From NCBI RefSeq assembly GCF_047324305.1, contig NZ_CP178740.1, forward strand, positions 1,116,001 to 1,180,000: a stretch of DNA of 64,000 nucleotides, read 5' to 3'. Source of the stretch: Acerihabitans sp047324305 (lineage in GTDB: Bacteria > Pseudomonadota > Gammaproteobacteria > Enterobacterales > Enterobacteriaceae). Every line of letters starts with the position of its first letter. The stretch's first letter is position 1. The position numbers and the translations under genes were made by a program. Positions 16,751 through 25,262 of this stretch are shown here, piece by piece. The notes under the pieces are model-generated. The model was given only the letters and a program-made list of their open reading frames with translations. It searched no databases and was not told the origin of the DNA.

Positions 16751-18224
16751 TGACCACCTCCGCCAGCGCCGCTTCGGTGGTTTGGGACGTAAGGAATTCA
16801 GCCACCAGGGTGCCCGCTTTCATCACCAGAATCCGATGGCTGTTAAAATACGCCTCTTCAATTTCATCACAAATCATCAAAACCGCGATGCCCTGGGCGG
16901 CCAGCGCGTTAATAATCTGGTAAATCCCCGCCTTATTGGCAATATCGACGCCGACCGTGGGCGAATCCAGGATGAGCAGACGCGGACGGGTTGCCAGCCA
17001 TTTTGCGATCGCCACCCGCTGGGCATTGCCGCCGGAAAGGGTATTGACCGGCAGCGAGGTATTATCCGACTTGATGGTCAGCCGGCCGATCATCTCATCG
17101 ACCAGGGCCTGCGCTTTTTGCTTATCGATAAGGTGCCAGCGGTCTTTCACCTGCGCCAGTACCGTTGAGATGATATTGTCCTCAATGGATTGCTCCATGA
17201 CCAGCCCGGTGCCCAGGCGGTCTTCTGACACATACCCTACGCCTGCGGCAATCGCATCGCGATTGCTGTTGAACGCGACCGGCCGCCCGTCGATTTTAAT
17301 GCTGCCGCTGTCCGGGCGGTTCAGGCCGAACAGGCTCAGGCAAAGTTCCGTGCGCCCTGCGCCCAAAAGCCCGGTGATGGCGACGATTTCACCTTGGCGC
17401 ACCTGCAGCGAAATATCGTGGTATTGCCCGCGGCGGCTTAACCGCTCCACCTCCAGCACCACCGGCTTGCCGCCCGCATAAGGGGTCAGTACTCGATAAT
17501 CGAACGCCAGCCCGGTCATCAGGAACGCCAGCTGTTTACTGCCCATTTCGGCGGCGGGGAAGGTGCCGATGTACTCACCGTCCTGCAACACGGTAATGCG
17601 GTCGGATACCTCCATAACCTCATCCAGCCTATGGCTCACAAACACCACGCAGATCCCCCGCGCCTTCAGCTGATGCACCAGCCGCAGCAGGCCTTTGACT
17701 TCCGTCATGGTAAGAGAGGCGGTAGGCTCGTCCATGATAATCAGCCGGGCATCCTGCGCCAGCGCCCGGCAAATCGCCACCAGTTGCCGCTGCGCTATCG
17801 ACAGCGTTTCCAGGGGCGCGTCCAGGTTAAGCTGGATGCCGATATCGTCCAGGGTGCGCTGCGCCAGTTGGTAAAGATGGCGCTTATTCACCCAGAGATG
17901 GTGATGATAAAGATTGATGGCGATATTTTCCGCCACGCTCAGGTTGGGAAACAAGGACAGATCCTGGTAGATCACCTGGATGCCGCGTTTAACGGATTCC
18001 CCCGGCGTCAAATGGGAGAACTCGCGATCGTCGAGGGTGATTTTCGCCCCGGCATCCGGTTGATAAACGCCGGAAATAATCTTAATCAGCGTAGACTTGC
18101 CGCAGCCATTCTGCCCGGCCAGGCAATGCACCTCGCCCGGCAGTAACGTCAGTGCAATATCATTGAGCGCCTTCACCCCATAAAACGTTTTGCTGACATG
18201 TTCCATCGCAATTAACGGCTTCAT
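16743..18224 (-). CDS. Sugar-type ABC transporter ATP-binding protein (RbsA family)
   Basis: A 493-residue double ATPase energising the importer. The first half has Walker A GQNGCGKST and a loose signature LSIAQRQLV. The second half has the degenerate Walker A GLLGAGRTEL usual in this family, the signature LSGGNAQRV and the Walker B LLILDSPTVGVD. The start ATG has GAGG five bases upstream. It lies 91 bases after the binding-protein gene, which leaves room for an attenuating hairpin to favour the binding protein. Confidence 0.92.
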   Translation of the reverse strand: MKPLIAMEHVSKTFYGVKALNDIALTLLPGEVHCLAGQNGCGKSTLIKIISGVYQPDAGAKITLDDREFSHLTPGESVKRGIQVIYQDLSLFPNLSVAENIAINLYHHHLWVNKRHLYQLAQRTLDDIGIQLNLDAPLETLSIAQRQLVAICRALAQDARLIIMDEPTASLTMTEVKGLLRLVHQLKARGICVVFVSHRLDEVMEVSDRITVLQDGEYIGTFPAAEMGSKQLAFLMTGLAFDYRVLTPYAGGKPVVLEVERLSRRGQYHDISLQVRQGEIVAITGLLGAGRTELCLSLFGLNRPDSGSIKIDGRPVAFNSNRDAIAAGVGYVSEDRLGTGLVMEQSIEDNIISTVLAQVKDRWHLIDKQKAQALVDEMIGRLTIKSDNTSLPVNTLSGGNAQRVAIAKWLATRPRLLILDSPTVGVDIANKAGIYQIINALAAQGIAVLMICDEIEEAYFNSHRILVMKAGTLVAEFLTSQTTEAALAEVVNG

Positions 18225-18315
18225 TGCAACCTCATAGTAACGCGTCCGGGTGACCGGCCGGGGCAGTCGCCCTTCCCCGGCCAGAGCCTCGCAGGATGTA
18301 AACAGCGGCGAACAA

Positions 18316-19299
18316 TTAATACAGGCTGTCGATGTTGTCCTTGGTAACCCGCAGCACCTTATGGAACTTAATCACTTTCTTGTCGGCATCCACTTCCGCT
18401 TTGCCCAGGCCTTTTACTTCATAGCCCGGGCCGATATTTTCGCCTTTCAGCAGGCTGGCCGCCACCGCCGTCAGGGCATACCCGGCGGTAGCCGGATCGT
18501 AGGTAATGCCTTCGGTGATATCGCCGCTTTTAATCAGCGACGCCGCCTGGGACGGAATCATCATGCCGTAGACATGGACTTTATTTTTGGCGCGTTTCTC
18601 CTTAACCGCGCGTCCCGCGCCGATGGGTCCCTGCGATCCAAACGCCACGATGGTATTCAGATCGGGGTGGGCCTTCATCAGATCAAGGGTGGTACGGCGG
18701 GAGTCATCGATGCTTTCCGACACCGGCATGCGGCTGGTCACTTCATGCATATCGGGATAATGCTCTTTCTGGTATTTCACAAACAAATCGGCCCAGAGAT
18801 TATGCTGGGGCACCGTCAGGCTGCCCACATAGATGACATATCCCCCTTTACCGCCGTTGGCCTTGGCGACCTCCTCCACGTTGTCGGCGGCAAACTGCTG
18901 GTTGTCGATGATTTCGACATCCCAATTGGCGCTGGGCTGGCCCGGCGATTCATTGGTTAATACCACGATGCCCGCCGCGCGCGCTTTTTTAAATACCGGC
19001 TCCAGCACATCGGCATCATTGGGCACGATGGTTATGGCGCTGACTTTTTTGGCAATCAGGTCTTCAATGATTTTCACCTGTTGGGGAGCATCGGTACTGG
19101 ACGGTCCGACCTGATAGGCATTGACGGAAAGGTCCTTACCGGCCTGGGTGACGCCTTCGCCCATACGGTTAAACCAGGGCATGCCGGCGATTTTGGAGAT
19201 ATTGACGATTTCGGACTGCGCGGCAAAGGCGCTGGACGCGCTCAGCATCAGGCCCAGGCAACCTGCGGTTAACCAGTTGTGCAGGGTATTTGTTTTCAT
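18316..19299 (-). CDS. Periplasmic sugar-binding protein of an LsrB/RhaS-like ABC importer
   Basis: A 327-residue periplasmic receptor. A signal peptide ends after SASSAFA. Mature motifs are PWFNRMGEGVTQAGKDL, GPSSTDAPQQVKIIEDLIA and AITIVPNDADVLEP, and the end pattern KGLGKAEVDADKK followed by TKDNIDSLY resembles LsrB, the AI-2 receptor. The exact ligand-contact residues of LsrB are not clearly all present, so AI-2, rhamnose or another sugar remain open. I chose the ATG at 19299 because it gives a proper signal peptide and has GAGG upstream; the longer frame to 19398 does not. Confidence 0.85.
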   Translation of the reverse strand: MKTNTLHNWLTAGCLGLMLSASSAFAAQSEIVNISKIAGMPWFNRMGEGVTQAGKDLSVNAYQVGPSSTDAPQQVKIIEDLIAKKVSAITIVPNDADVLEPVFKKARAAGIVVLTNESPGQPSANWDVEIIDNQQFAADNVEEVAKANGGKGGYVIYVGSLTVPQHNLWADLFVKYQKEHYPDMHEVTSRMPVSESIDDSRRTTLDLMKAHPDLNTIVAFGSQGPIGAGRAVKEKRAKNKVHVYGMMIPSQAASLIKSGDITEGITYDPATAGYALTAVAASLLKGENIGPGYEVKGLGKAEVDADKKVIKFHKVLRVTKDNIDSLY

Positions 19300-19385
19300 T
19301 TTATTTATCCTCATGAAGCAATAAAGGTAGGAGTAGCTAGAGTTAAAATTTACAAAAAGGCCATGGAGAACAGCGTTAAAATTAA

Positions 19386-19404
19386 AACGCTTTTTCAAAG
19401 CGTT
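19386..19404. promoter_or_regulatory. Possible operator, AACGCTTT-TTC-AAAGCGTT palindrome
   Basis: A perfect inverted repeat with 8-base arms, centred about 95 bases upstream of the binding-protein start. The AACGCT/AGCGTT pattern is typical of LacI/GalR-family operators of sugar genes. No LacI-type gene is in the window, so the regulator would be elsewhere. Confidence 0.4.
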
Positions 19405-19467
19405 ATATTAAAAAAATAGAGACTTATGCGAAGAAAACGATTGAAATATGGAAGGATACGGAAAAAT

Positions 19468-19500
19468 TATCCATATACATATTGGCTGTATATATGGATA
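19468..19500 (-). terminator. AT-rich palindrome, terminator of the EAL gene or operator
   Basis: TATCCATATACA and a near mirror-image right arm (19487-19500) flank a seven-base loop. On the minus strand the stem is followed by AATTTTT, which suits an intrinsic terminator for the EAL gene ending at 19566. Because it also lies in the promoter region of the sugar importer, an operator role cannot be excluded. Confidence 0.4.
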
Positions 19501-19520
19501 AATAAGGCACTATTTTTGTT

Positions 19521-19536
19521 TGGGATTAAGCTCACA
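19521..19536 (-). promoter_or_regulatory. Possible CRP binding site upstream of the sugar importer
   Basis: Reading the minus strand, TGTGAGCTTAATCCCA matches the CRP core TGTGA-N6-TCACA at nine of ten core positions. It lies about 220 bases upstream of the binding-protein start and after the EAL stop codon. CRP control of a sugar importer is expected, but the distance is on the long side. Confidence 0.4.
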
Positions 19537-19565
19537 AAACGATTATAAAAAACCAGCAAGCCGGA

Positions 19566-21158
19566 TTATGGTGCTATAGCTGTGGCGGCATGGCGCGCGT
19601 GTTCCTCGCGCATATACAGGGAAAATTGCGTCAGCGCCATCGGCCTGGAGAAAAAGTAGCCTTGCTGAAAGAACACCTGTTTATCCAGCAAATACGCCTT
19701 TTGCCGCGCGTTTTCCACCCCTTCGGCAATCAGCTTCATATCCAGCTTCACCGCCAGATCGATAACCACGTCCACGATAATCCGGGAAGTGGTCTCCTCT
19801 TCAATCATCGCCACGAAGGATTGATCGATCTTCAGGAAATCGATATTCATCTTGCTCAGATAGGACAGGCCGGAATATCCCGTGCCGAAGTCGTCGATGG
19901 CAATCGCCACCCCGAGTTGTTGCAGCTCGGCCAGCACGGCCAGCGTCGTATCGTTGACGTCGATAAATTGCCGTTCCGTCAGCTCCAGTACCAGCCGGAT
20001 ATTTTTATCCTGCACCGTCTGCAAAAAAGTCCGGCAATCTTCCACAATCTGCCGGTCGGCAAGATGGTTAGCCGAGATATTGATGGCGACATGCAGCCTC
20101 TCCCGCCAATGCACCGCGCTATCGGCAATCACCGTAGCTACCTGCTGCATAAGCTGACGCGTTAAGGGAATGATGAGGCCCGACTCTTCGGCCAGCGGGA
20201 TAAATACCTCGGGAGAAACAAATCCGTCCGTGGGATGCCGCCAGCGCGTGAGGATCTCCACGCCGGCGCAACGATCGTTGGCCACATTCATCACCGGCTG
20301 GAAATAGGGTTCAAACTCATTACGCTTCAGCGCCAGGGCCATATTGGTGCGAATGGACGTGGTAGCCGCCAGCCAGTTGCGGATAAGCAGCGACATGACC
20401 AGGCAAACCACCACTGAAAACAGGATTATGACGGCATACGTATCGACCATATAGTCAAAAAACTGACGTTGGGTAATGGCGATGCTCAACGCAAAAGGAA
20501 AAACCCGCGAAACCCGGTTGACGGCGATAAACCCGGTTTGCAGCTTGTCAGATGGGATCAGCCGCCCATCAGGCGACAGGGATTGATTCTTTATGCTCAG
20601 GAAAATCCGGTTATTGGATCCCACCGCATCCATCATATAATGCATATATTGCGTATCAATGACCACGCTGACGCCGTCATTGCCGCGATGCTTGCGCAAC
20701 ACGATGACGGCAATGCCGGGAAACAGGAGCGTGCCGGCGCGCAGCTCGATTTCCGGCGTCAGATCGCGCATTTCCGCTGCGTATTTGCGCGGCTTCATAT
20801 TGGGCGGCGCCGGCACCGGGGAGCAATATACCAAGCCTTGATGATCCAGGATAACGGTGCGCACCAGCGAATGGCGCATGTTGATCATGCGTAATCGATC
20901 GACGATCTCCGCGCAAGGTCGGTTCAATAACATGATGGCTTCATCGGCCGTTGCGTCGGCGTCGGTTAATAGCGTGTCGACAAAGGCCAGCGTACTGCCT
21001 ATCTCATGATCGGCGCGGGATTTCAACGTCTGGTAAGCAAAAAAACTAATGAGAGAAACGGAAAAAATAAAAAAGCATAAGGGAATGATTACCCAAAAGA
21101 GCATGCGATACTTGTTGGCGATTTTTGCTATGATCCTGCTTTTCAGGCTGATAGGCAT
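19566..21158 (-). CDS. CSS-motif/EAL-domain cyclic-di-GMP phosphodiesterase
   Basis: A membrane phosphodiesterase that linearises c-di-GMP. The 530 residues have a membrane helix at about 17-42, a periplasmic CSS-type region with YCSPVP near 111-116, a second helix at about 238-259, and a cytoplasmic EAL domain. Catalytic residues look complete: EIL at 301-303, N360, E392, DDFGTG from 422, K443, AEGVE at 478-482 and Q499. No GGDEF domain is present. In E. coli proteins of this class, periplasmic redox (DsbA/DsbB) controls activity through CSS cysteines. I chose the start at 21158 because the upstream residues look non-coding. Confidence 0.88.
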   Translation of the reverse strand: MPISLKSRIIAKIANKYRMLFWVIIPLCFFIFSVSLISFFAYQTLKSRADHEIGSTLAFVDTLLTDADATADEAIMLLNRPCAEIVDRLRMINMRHSLVRTVILDHQGLVYCSPVPAPPNMKPRKYAAEMRDLTPEIELRAGTLLFPGIAVIVLRKHRGNDGVSVVIDTQYMHYMMDAVGSNNRIFLSIKNQSLSPDGRLIPSDKLQTGFIAVNRVSRVFPFALSIAITQRQFFDYMVDTYAVIILFSVVVCLVMSLLIRNWLAATTSIRTNMALALKRNEFEPYFQPVMNVANDRCAGVEILTRWRHPTDGFVSPEVFIPLAEESGLIIPLTRQLMQQVATVIADSAVHWRERLHVAINISANHLADRQIVEDCRTFLQTVQDKNIRLVLELTERQFIDVNDTTLAVLAELQQLGVAIAIDDFGTGYSGLSYLSKMNIDFLKIDQSFVAMIEEETTSRIIVDVVIDLAVKLDMKLIAEGVENARQKAYLLDKQVFFQQGYFFSRPMALTQFSLYMREEHARHAATAIAP

Positions 21159-21594
21159 TGTGCGTTCCCTACTCCTCGGCACATCCCCGGGGGAGATGCA
21201 ATCCCGCGTATTCGCCTCTGCGAAACTGTGGTAACTGGTTTGAGTATACACCCAGTTAATTATTTCACTCCTAATGCTTCGGGCAGGGAGGCGATATCAC
21301 AGGAGCAGCTTGCCAGGGATTATACGGACGGCCAGGCTGGCCGGCAAGCGGACAACGCCGGGCACAAGGCGCAGACAGAAAGTATCTTACACGATGAATA
21401 ATATAAATTAAAATAATTAGCTTTATGCTTATATATATAATGATTTTTTTAGCGGGACGCATTTTCTCATTGACCGAATCTGTTAACTGATTTACTATCG
21501 ATTAAAATAATATTATATAATAAAAACCTGCATTTCAATGTATTAAATATATCCCAGATCATTAACTAAACTCAGCTAAAATGATGAGATTCAT
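21159..21594. other. Divergent AT-rich promoter region between the EAL gene and luxR
   Basis: A gap of 436 bases, GC rich on the left (21280-21390) and very AT rich on the right. It must carry the promoters of the phosphodiesterase (minus) and the luxR-type gene (plus). I saw no lux-box-like palindrome here. The minus-strand frame at 21271-21462 is basic and low complexity and is not supported as a gene. Confidence 0.5.
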
Positions 21595-22326
21595 ATGCTT
21601 CTTACTGCAAATTCAATCAGGAAAAATGAACACAATCTTATCATTAAAAACATTAGCGATACTATTTTTCGTGAATTTCGCTTTCCGGCGCAAACCCGGT
21701 TTGCCTACGCCGTGATTAACAAAAGATACCCGAAGCCGCCGGTTATCTACTCCAACTATCCGGAAAAATGGATAGAAAAATATATCAATATGACATTATA
21801 TAAATACGATCCCGTTGTCTTATTGGCGCGAAAAAGCATCATGCCCTTCGTGTGGGATGACAAAACGCCATTATTCAATAGTAGCGCCTATAGTAAAATT
21901 TTCTCGGCCGCGAAAGAATATAATATCCTCAGCGGTTATACTTTCCCACTGCACGATCATGAAAATAATCTGGCAACCTTAACCCTGTACGCGGAGGAAG
22001 AATGCGCGCTTCTCAAACAGCGCATCGAGGAGCATAAAAGAAATATCCAGCTGCTGCTGCTCTCCGTCCATGAGCAATTTATGCTCATACATCCCTATCA
22101 TGCGCTGCCTGAGAGAGATGAAAGAACGTTAACCACCCGGGAAACCGAAGTCCTTCGCTGGGCAAGCCTCGGGAAAACCTATGGCGAGATTGCCATCATC
22201 ATGGGCATAACGGAGAGTACCGTTAAATTCCATATCAGTAATGTCATTGTAAAACTTGGCGTAGTGAATGCCAAACACGCCATTAAAAAGGCATCTGACC
22301 TGCAACTGTTGAATACCCATGAATAA
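21595..22326 (+). CDS. LuxR-family quorum-sensing regulator (YenR/EsaR-type)
   Basis: A 243-residue acyl-homoserine-lactone receptor. The N-terminal pocket keeps the invariant residues, two positions later than in TraR: W59, Y63, D72, P73, W87 and G114. The C-terminal helix-turn-helix (about 178-237) has TRETEVLRWASLGKTYGEIA and ESTVKFHISNVIVKLGV. It is convergent with luxI, like yenR/yenI or esaR/esaI pairs, many of which bind DNA without ligand and are released by it. Codon use is visibly more AT rich than flanking genes, which may reflect transfer or relaxed selection. Confidence 0.92.
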   Translation: MLLTANSIRKNEHNLIIKNISDTIFREFRFPAQTRFAYAVINKRYPKPPVIYSNYPEKWIEKYINMTLYKYDPVVLLARKSIMPFVWDDKTPLFNSSAYSKIFSAAKEYNILSGYTFPLHDHENNLATLTLYAEEECALLKQRIEEHKRNIQLLLLSVHEQFMLIHPYHALPERDERTLTTRETEVLRWASLGKTYGEIAIIMGITESTVKFHISNVIVKLGVVNAKHAIKKASDLQLLNTHE

Positions 22327-22528
22327 TTGCGGCGGCGTCAAGGCAGCGGGCAATGACTGGCGCCGTCATCATCGGGAAATCGTTATGAATAATGGCGGTG
22401 GACATTGTCATGCCATGGTTACAGACCCATCCCGACCGTTACCTATTATCATCTTATTTAATTGAAACGACATTGACAATAAAACACTTAAAATAAACCC
22501 TGGCATGACCCATGATGCACCTAAGCGC

Positions 22529-23158
22529 TCAAAGATAAATAGGCCATTTTTTCAGATAACTTCCCTCACAATAATAATGACGGCGTATATATTTGATCAA
22601 CGCGTCCTGGCTGTCTTCACCGATGCCGAGACGCAGCAAATATACCGGCTCTTTTTTTTCCGATAATCCGGTACTCTCGATCGCTATATTCCAGCCGCTC
22701 CGCTTAAGAATGGTATACATTGATTTACTGCATACCGTCATTATTGCCTGCTTACCAAGCATTCGGGCATAATTCACCATCCCCAGGAACAGCAAATGGC
22801 AAAACGGCAGCTTTGTCTCGGCAAGGTCCTTTACCCGCCCTTTATCAACAAAAAAGCGGCTGGACTCAATCAAGGCACCGTCTTCAGGCGCCTGATAATT
22901 AAAAAAATCCTTAAAAGGGCCCGTAATCATATTCGGCTGGTCCATGGTTATGAAACGCACGCTGCAGACGATTTCACCGCCATAGCATCCTAATAAATAA
23001 TGGGTGTGTTCATTATCATAGCCGTCAAATTCCCGGTCGCCGACGCAGGTGACCTGCCAGTCCAGGCGATCCTTGAAGGTTTTTTTACGCAGCAGATATA
23101 ATTCATCGAGTTTATCATTGATAATATCCTGGTACTTAACACTAATTAAATTAAACAT
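22529..23158 (-). CDS. Acyl-homoserine-lactone synthase, LuxI family (YpeI/EsaI-like)
   Basis: Makes an N-acyl homoserine lactone from S-adenosylmethionine and acyl-ACP. The 209 residues carry all invariant LuxI positions: R24, F28, W34, D45, D48, R68, F82, E98 and R101. The chain length, probably 3-oxo-C6 as in related plant- and insect-associated enterobacteria, cannot be read securely. AGGGTGG precedes the ATG. A lux-box palindrome lies about 100 bases upstream and is shared with a divergent ORF. The 202-base gap to the convergent luxR has no obvious terminator. Confidence 0.93.
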   Translation of the reverse strand: MFNLISVKYQDIINDKLDELYLLRKKTFKDRLDWQVTCVGDREFDGYDNEHTHYLLGCYGGEIVCSVRFITMDQPNMITGPFKDFFNYQAPEDGALIESSRFFVDKGRVKDLAETKLPFCHLLFLGMVNYARMLGKQAIMTVCSKSMYTILKRSGWNIAIESTGLSEKKEPVYLLRLGIGEDSQDALIKYIRRHYYCEGSYLKKWPIYL

Positions 23159-23248
23159 AGTCCACCCTTTTATGATTATATATTAATGCTCTTTGATTTA
23201 ACTTAATACAAAGTTAATTTATGGTATCAGTTAAGAAAAGCCCTAACA

Positions 23249-23268
23249 ACCTGTACTAAAGTACAGGC
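23249..23268. promoter_or_regulatory. lux/esa-type box between luxI and the CarA-like ORF
   Basis: ACCTGTACTAAAGTACAGGC contains 8-base perfect arms (CCTGTACT at 23250-23257, AGTACAGG at 23260-23267) around a two-base centre. From memory it agrees with the EsaR box of Pantoea at 16 of 20 positions. The centre lies about 100 bases from the luxI start and 122 from the divergent ORF start, so one LuxR dimer could control both. A further left half-site CTGTACT occurs at 23274-23280. Confidence 0.8.
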
Positions 23269-23380
23269 AATAACTGTACTTAATACTAGCTTTTTACCCG
23301 TATCGATAACGTGTAATGTCTTTGCAACCGGTTATTTTTTATAACAGTAATTAGCATAATTAATAGTTACAAGAGGGTGT

Positions 23381-24049
23381 ATGAGCAATCGTTTTTGTGT
23401 CATCCTTAATCAAGGAAATAATATCTTAACCATCACATCACGTCCGCACGGCAAAATACATCGGTTAAGGCAAGGCCAATTATTTATCGGTGACGGAACA
23501 CCCTATAAGACGTATAATCAGGGAGATGAATCATGGCATATTATCGGCCATATCGACAACCTGCCGCTGCTAAATTACTTATTATTCAATTATTACCCCT
23601 CCGGCGCCGATCCGATCAGCGAAGAGATCATCAGCCTGGCGGTGAAGCGCCACGGCATGAGCATCATTGCGCTGCTGAAAGGTGATTTTTGCATTATCCA
23701 TGAAGACGCGGAAGGTAACCTTACGCTGGTATCAGAAGAGGAAGACGAGTGGTGCGCGCCGGCGGGCGCTGATACCATCGCGGGATCCGCCGCGATAAAA
23801 GATGAAGGCCCCTGCACGCCGGCGGGCGCGTATTCGTTCTACAGCGCGAACGGCAACACAAACCATTGCGACGCCGTGCCGGCATGCCTGAGTCCCGCGG
23901 GCGAATATTTGGGGCAGCGCCGTATATGCGTCACACGCTGGCGCGAGCACAACTTACATTTTATCCGCAGCTTCCGCAGCCGCGTGGACCCGGGCAGCAG
24001 GAGTGTTAATAGCGACAATCCGCCTGATGCCAAGGGTTATTTTTTCTAG
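23381..24049 (+). CDS. CarA N-terminal-domain-like protein (carbapenam synthetase remnant or stand-alone domain)
   Basis: A 222-residue ORF, ribosome site GAGGGTGT, that I match to the N-terminal half of carbapenam synthetase CarA (about 500 residues): MSN-FCV at the start, GQLFIGDGTPY, WHIIGHIDNLPLLNYLL, ALLKGDFCIIHEDAEGNLTLVSE. The ATP-dependent synthetase domain with its SGGLDSS motif is missing; the next gene is unrelated. From about residue 120 the ORF turns abruptly GC rich and contains three C-(x)-PAG repeats, so the end may be rearranged. It is divergent from luxI across a lux box. It may be a decayed gene or a repurposed domain; the homology call comes from memory and needs a search. 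Confidence 0.5.
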   Translation: MSNRFCVILNQGNNILTITSRPHGKIHRLRQGQLFIGDGTPYKTYNQGDESWHIIGHIDNLPLLNYLLFNYYPSGADPISEEIISLAVKRHGMSIIALLKGDFCIIHEDAEGNLTLVSEEEDEWCAPAGADTIAGSAAIKDEGPCTPAGAYSFYSANGNTNHCDAVPACLSPAGEYLGQRRICVTRWREHNLHFIRSFRSRVDPGSRSVNSDNPPDAKGYFF

Positions 24050-24253
24050 ACTTTTATCATTATTACTCTCTTATTTTTTTGAATAAAAACCCTGGTAATT
24101 TTATTAATTTTAGCATGGTAATTTAGCCAATTGGAACATATCCATTAATTTTGAACAAATATTAATGCACCTGTTGGCATTTTTATGATTATTTATAATT
24201 GAGATTAAAATAATCGCTCGAAATTTTAATATTCGACAAATCCGGAAAATCAA

Positions 24254-24263
24254 CTAGGCTTAA
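24254..24263 (+). promoter_or_regulatory. Weak sigma-S-like -10 element upstream of yghA
   Basis: CTAGGCTTAA matches eight of ten positions of the RpoS -10 pattern CTATACTTAA. It lies about 40 bases before the yghA start codon, a fitting distance for a stress-type promoter. Low confidence without a mapped start site. Confidence 0.25.
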
Positions 24264-24302
24264 GCTTAAATAGGTATGCTTATTATTTAAAAGGAGAGAA
24301 AG

Positions 24303-25202
24303 ATGGCTGATTTTGATCAATATACCATGCGTAATCCCGTGACCCAATATACCCGGGAGGACTTTCCTGAACAACGCCAGGACGCGCCGGGACTACAATC
24401 CGATATGACCCCGGTTCCTGATTGCGGTGAGCAAACCTATCGCGGCAGCGGCCGCCTGGCCGGACGCAAGGCCTTGGTTACCGGCGCTGATTCCGGCATC
24501 GGACGCGCCGTGGCCATCGCCTATGCCCGGGAAGGGGCGGATATCGCCCTGGCATATCATCCCGATGAACATAAAGACGCCGAACAGGTAGCGGAACTGA
24601 TTAAGGAAGCGGGACGCAAAGTATTTATGCTGCCCGGTGATTTAAGCGACGAGTCGGTAAATGTCAAAGTGGTGGAAGATGCGTACAACCAACTGGGCGG
24701 CCTGGATATCCTGGCGCTGGTGGCCGGGAAACAAACGGCGGTGGAGGATATTGCCGATCTGACGACCGAACAGTTCCGCAAAACGTTTGAAACCAATGTC
24801 TTTTCACTGTTCTGGATGACCAAGGCGGCGTTGCCGTACCTGCCCGCCGGCGCGTCCATCATTACCACCTCGTCCATCCAGGCCTACCAGCCCAGTCCGT
24901 CGTTACTGGATTACGCGGCCACCAAAGCCGCCATCCTGAACTTTACCCGCGGACTGGCTAAACAGGTCGCCGCCAAAGGCATCAGGGTTAACTGCGTGGC
25001 GCCCGGCCCCATTTGGACCGTATTGCAGGTGTCCGGCGGACAGCCCACCGAAAAGCTGCCTTCATTCGGCACGCAGACCCCGCTTGGCCGTGCCGGTCAA
25101 CCCGCCGAACTGGCGCCCATCTATGTCTATCTGGCTTCGCAGGAATCCAGCTACGTCACGGCCGAAGTCCACGGCGTCACCGGCGGCAATCACTTAAGCT
25201 AA
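24303..25202 (+). CDS. yghA: Short-chain dehydrogenase/reductase YghA
   Basis: A 299-residue NADP-dependent SDR matching E. coli YghA (294 residues) along its length: the N-terminal tail TPVPDCGEQTY, the cofactor motif TGADSGIGRA, the catalytic SSIQAYQPSPSLLDYAATKA with Tyr and Lys of YxxxK, and the end TAEVHGVTGG. The substrate is unsettled; YghA has been linked to aldehyde reduction. AAGGAG precedes the ATG. It starts the block that follows E. coli order (yghA, exbD, exbB, metC). Confidence 0.93.
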   Translation: MADFDQYTMRNPVTQYTREDFPEQRQDAPGLQSDMTPVPDCGEQTYRGSGRLAGRKALVTGADSGIGRAVAIAYAREGADIALAYHPDEHKDAEQVAELIKEAGRKVFMLPGDLSDESVNVKVVEDAYNQLGGLDILALVAGKQTAVEDIADLTTEQFRKTFETNVFSLFWMTKAALPYLPAGASIITTSSIQAYQPSPSLLDYAATKAAILNFTRGLAKQVAAKGIRVNCVAPGPIWTVLQVSGGQPTEKLPSFGTQTPLGRAGQPAELAPIYVYLASQESSYVTAEVHGVTGGNHLS

Positions 25203-25211
25203 CCGTTCCAT

Positions 25212-25228
25212 GGCGGGCCAGGCCCGCC
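25212..25228. terminator. GC hairpin between convergent yghA and exbD
   Basis: GGCGGG and CCCGCC arms around a five-base centre, in the 60-base gap between two convergent genes. There is no T run, so a bidirectional terminator is only suggested. Confidence 0.3.
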
Positions 25229-25262
25229 AGCACCGGCTCAAAGCCGCCGAATTCACAGCAGC

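Noticed and set aside
21271..21462. 63-codon minus-strand ORF with an Ile-rich start
   Set aside because: Starts in an AT-rich tract that makes Ile/Lys codons by chance and ends in a GC-rich patch; no ribosome site.
23740..23840. Repeated GCGCCGGCGGGCGC-like blocks as a possible CRISPR or mobile repeat
   Set aside because: Only two to three short, irregular copies with no uniform spacers, in frame within an ORF. They are better read as coding repeats.
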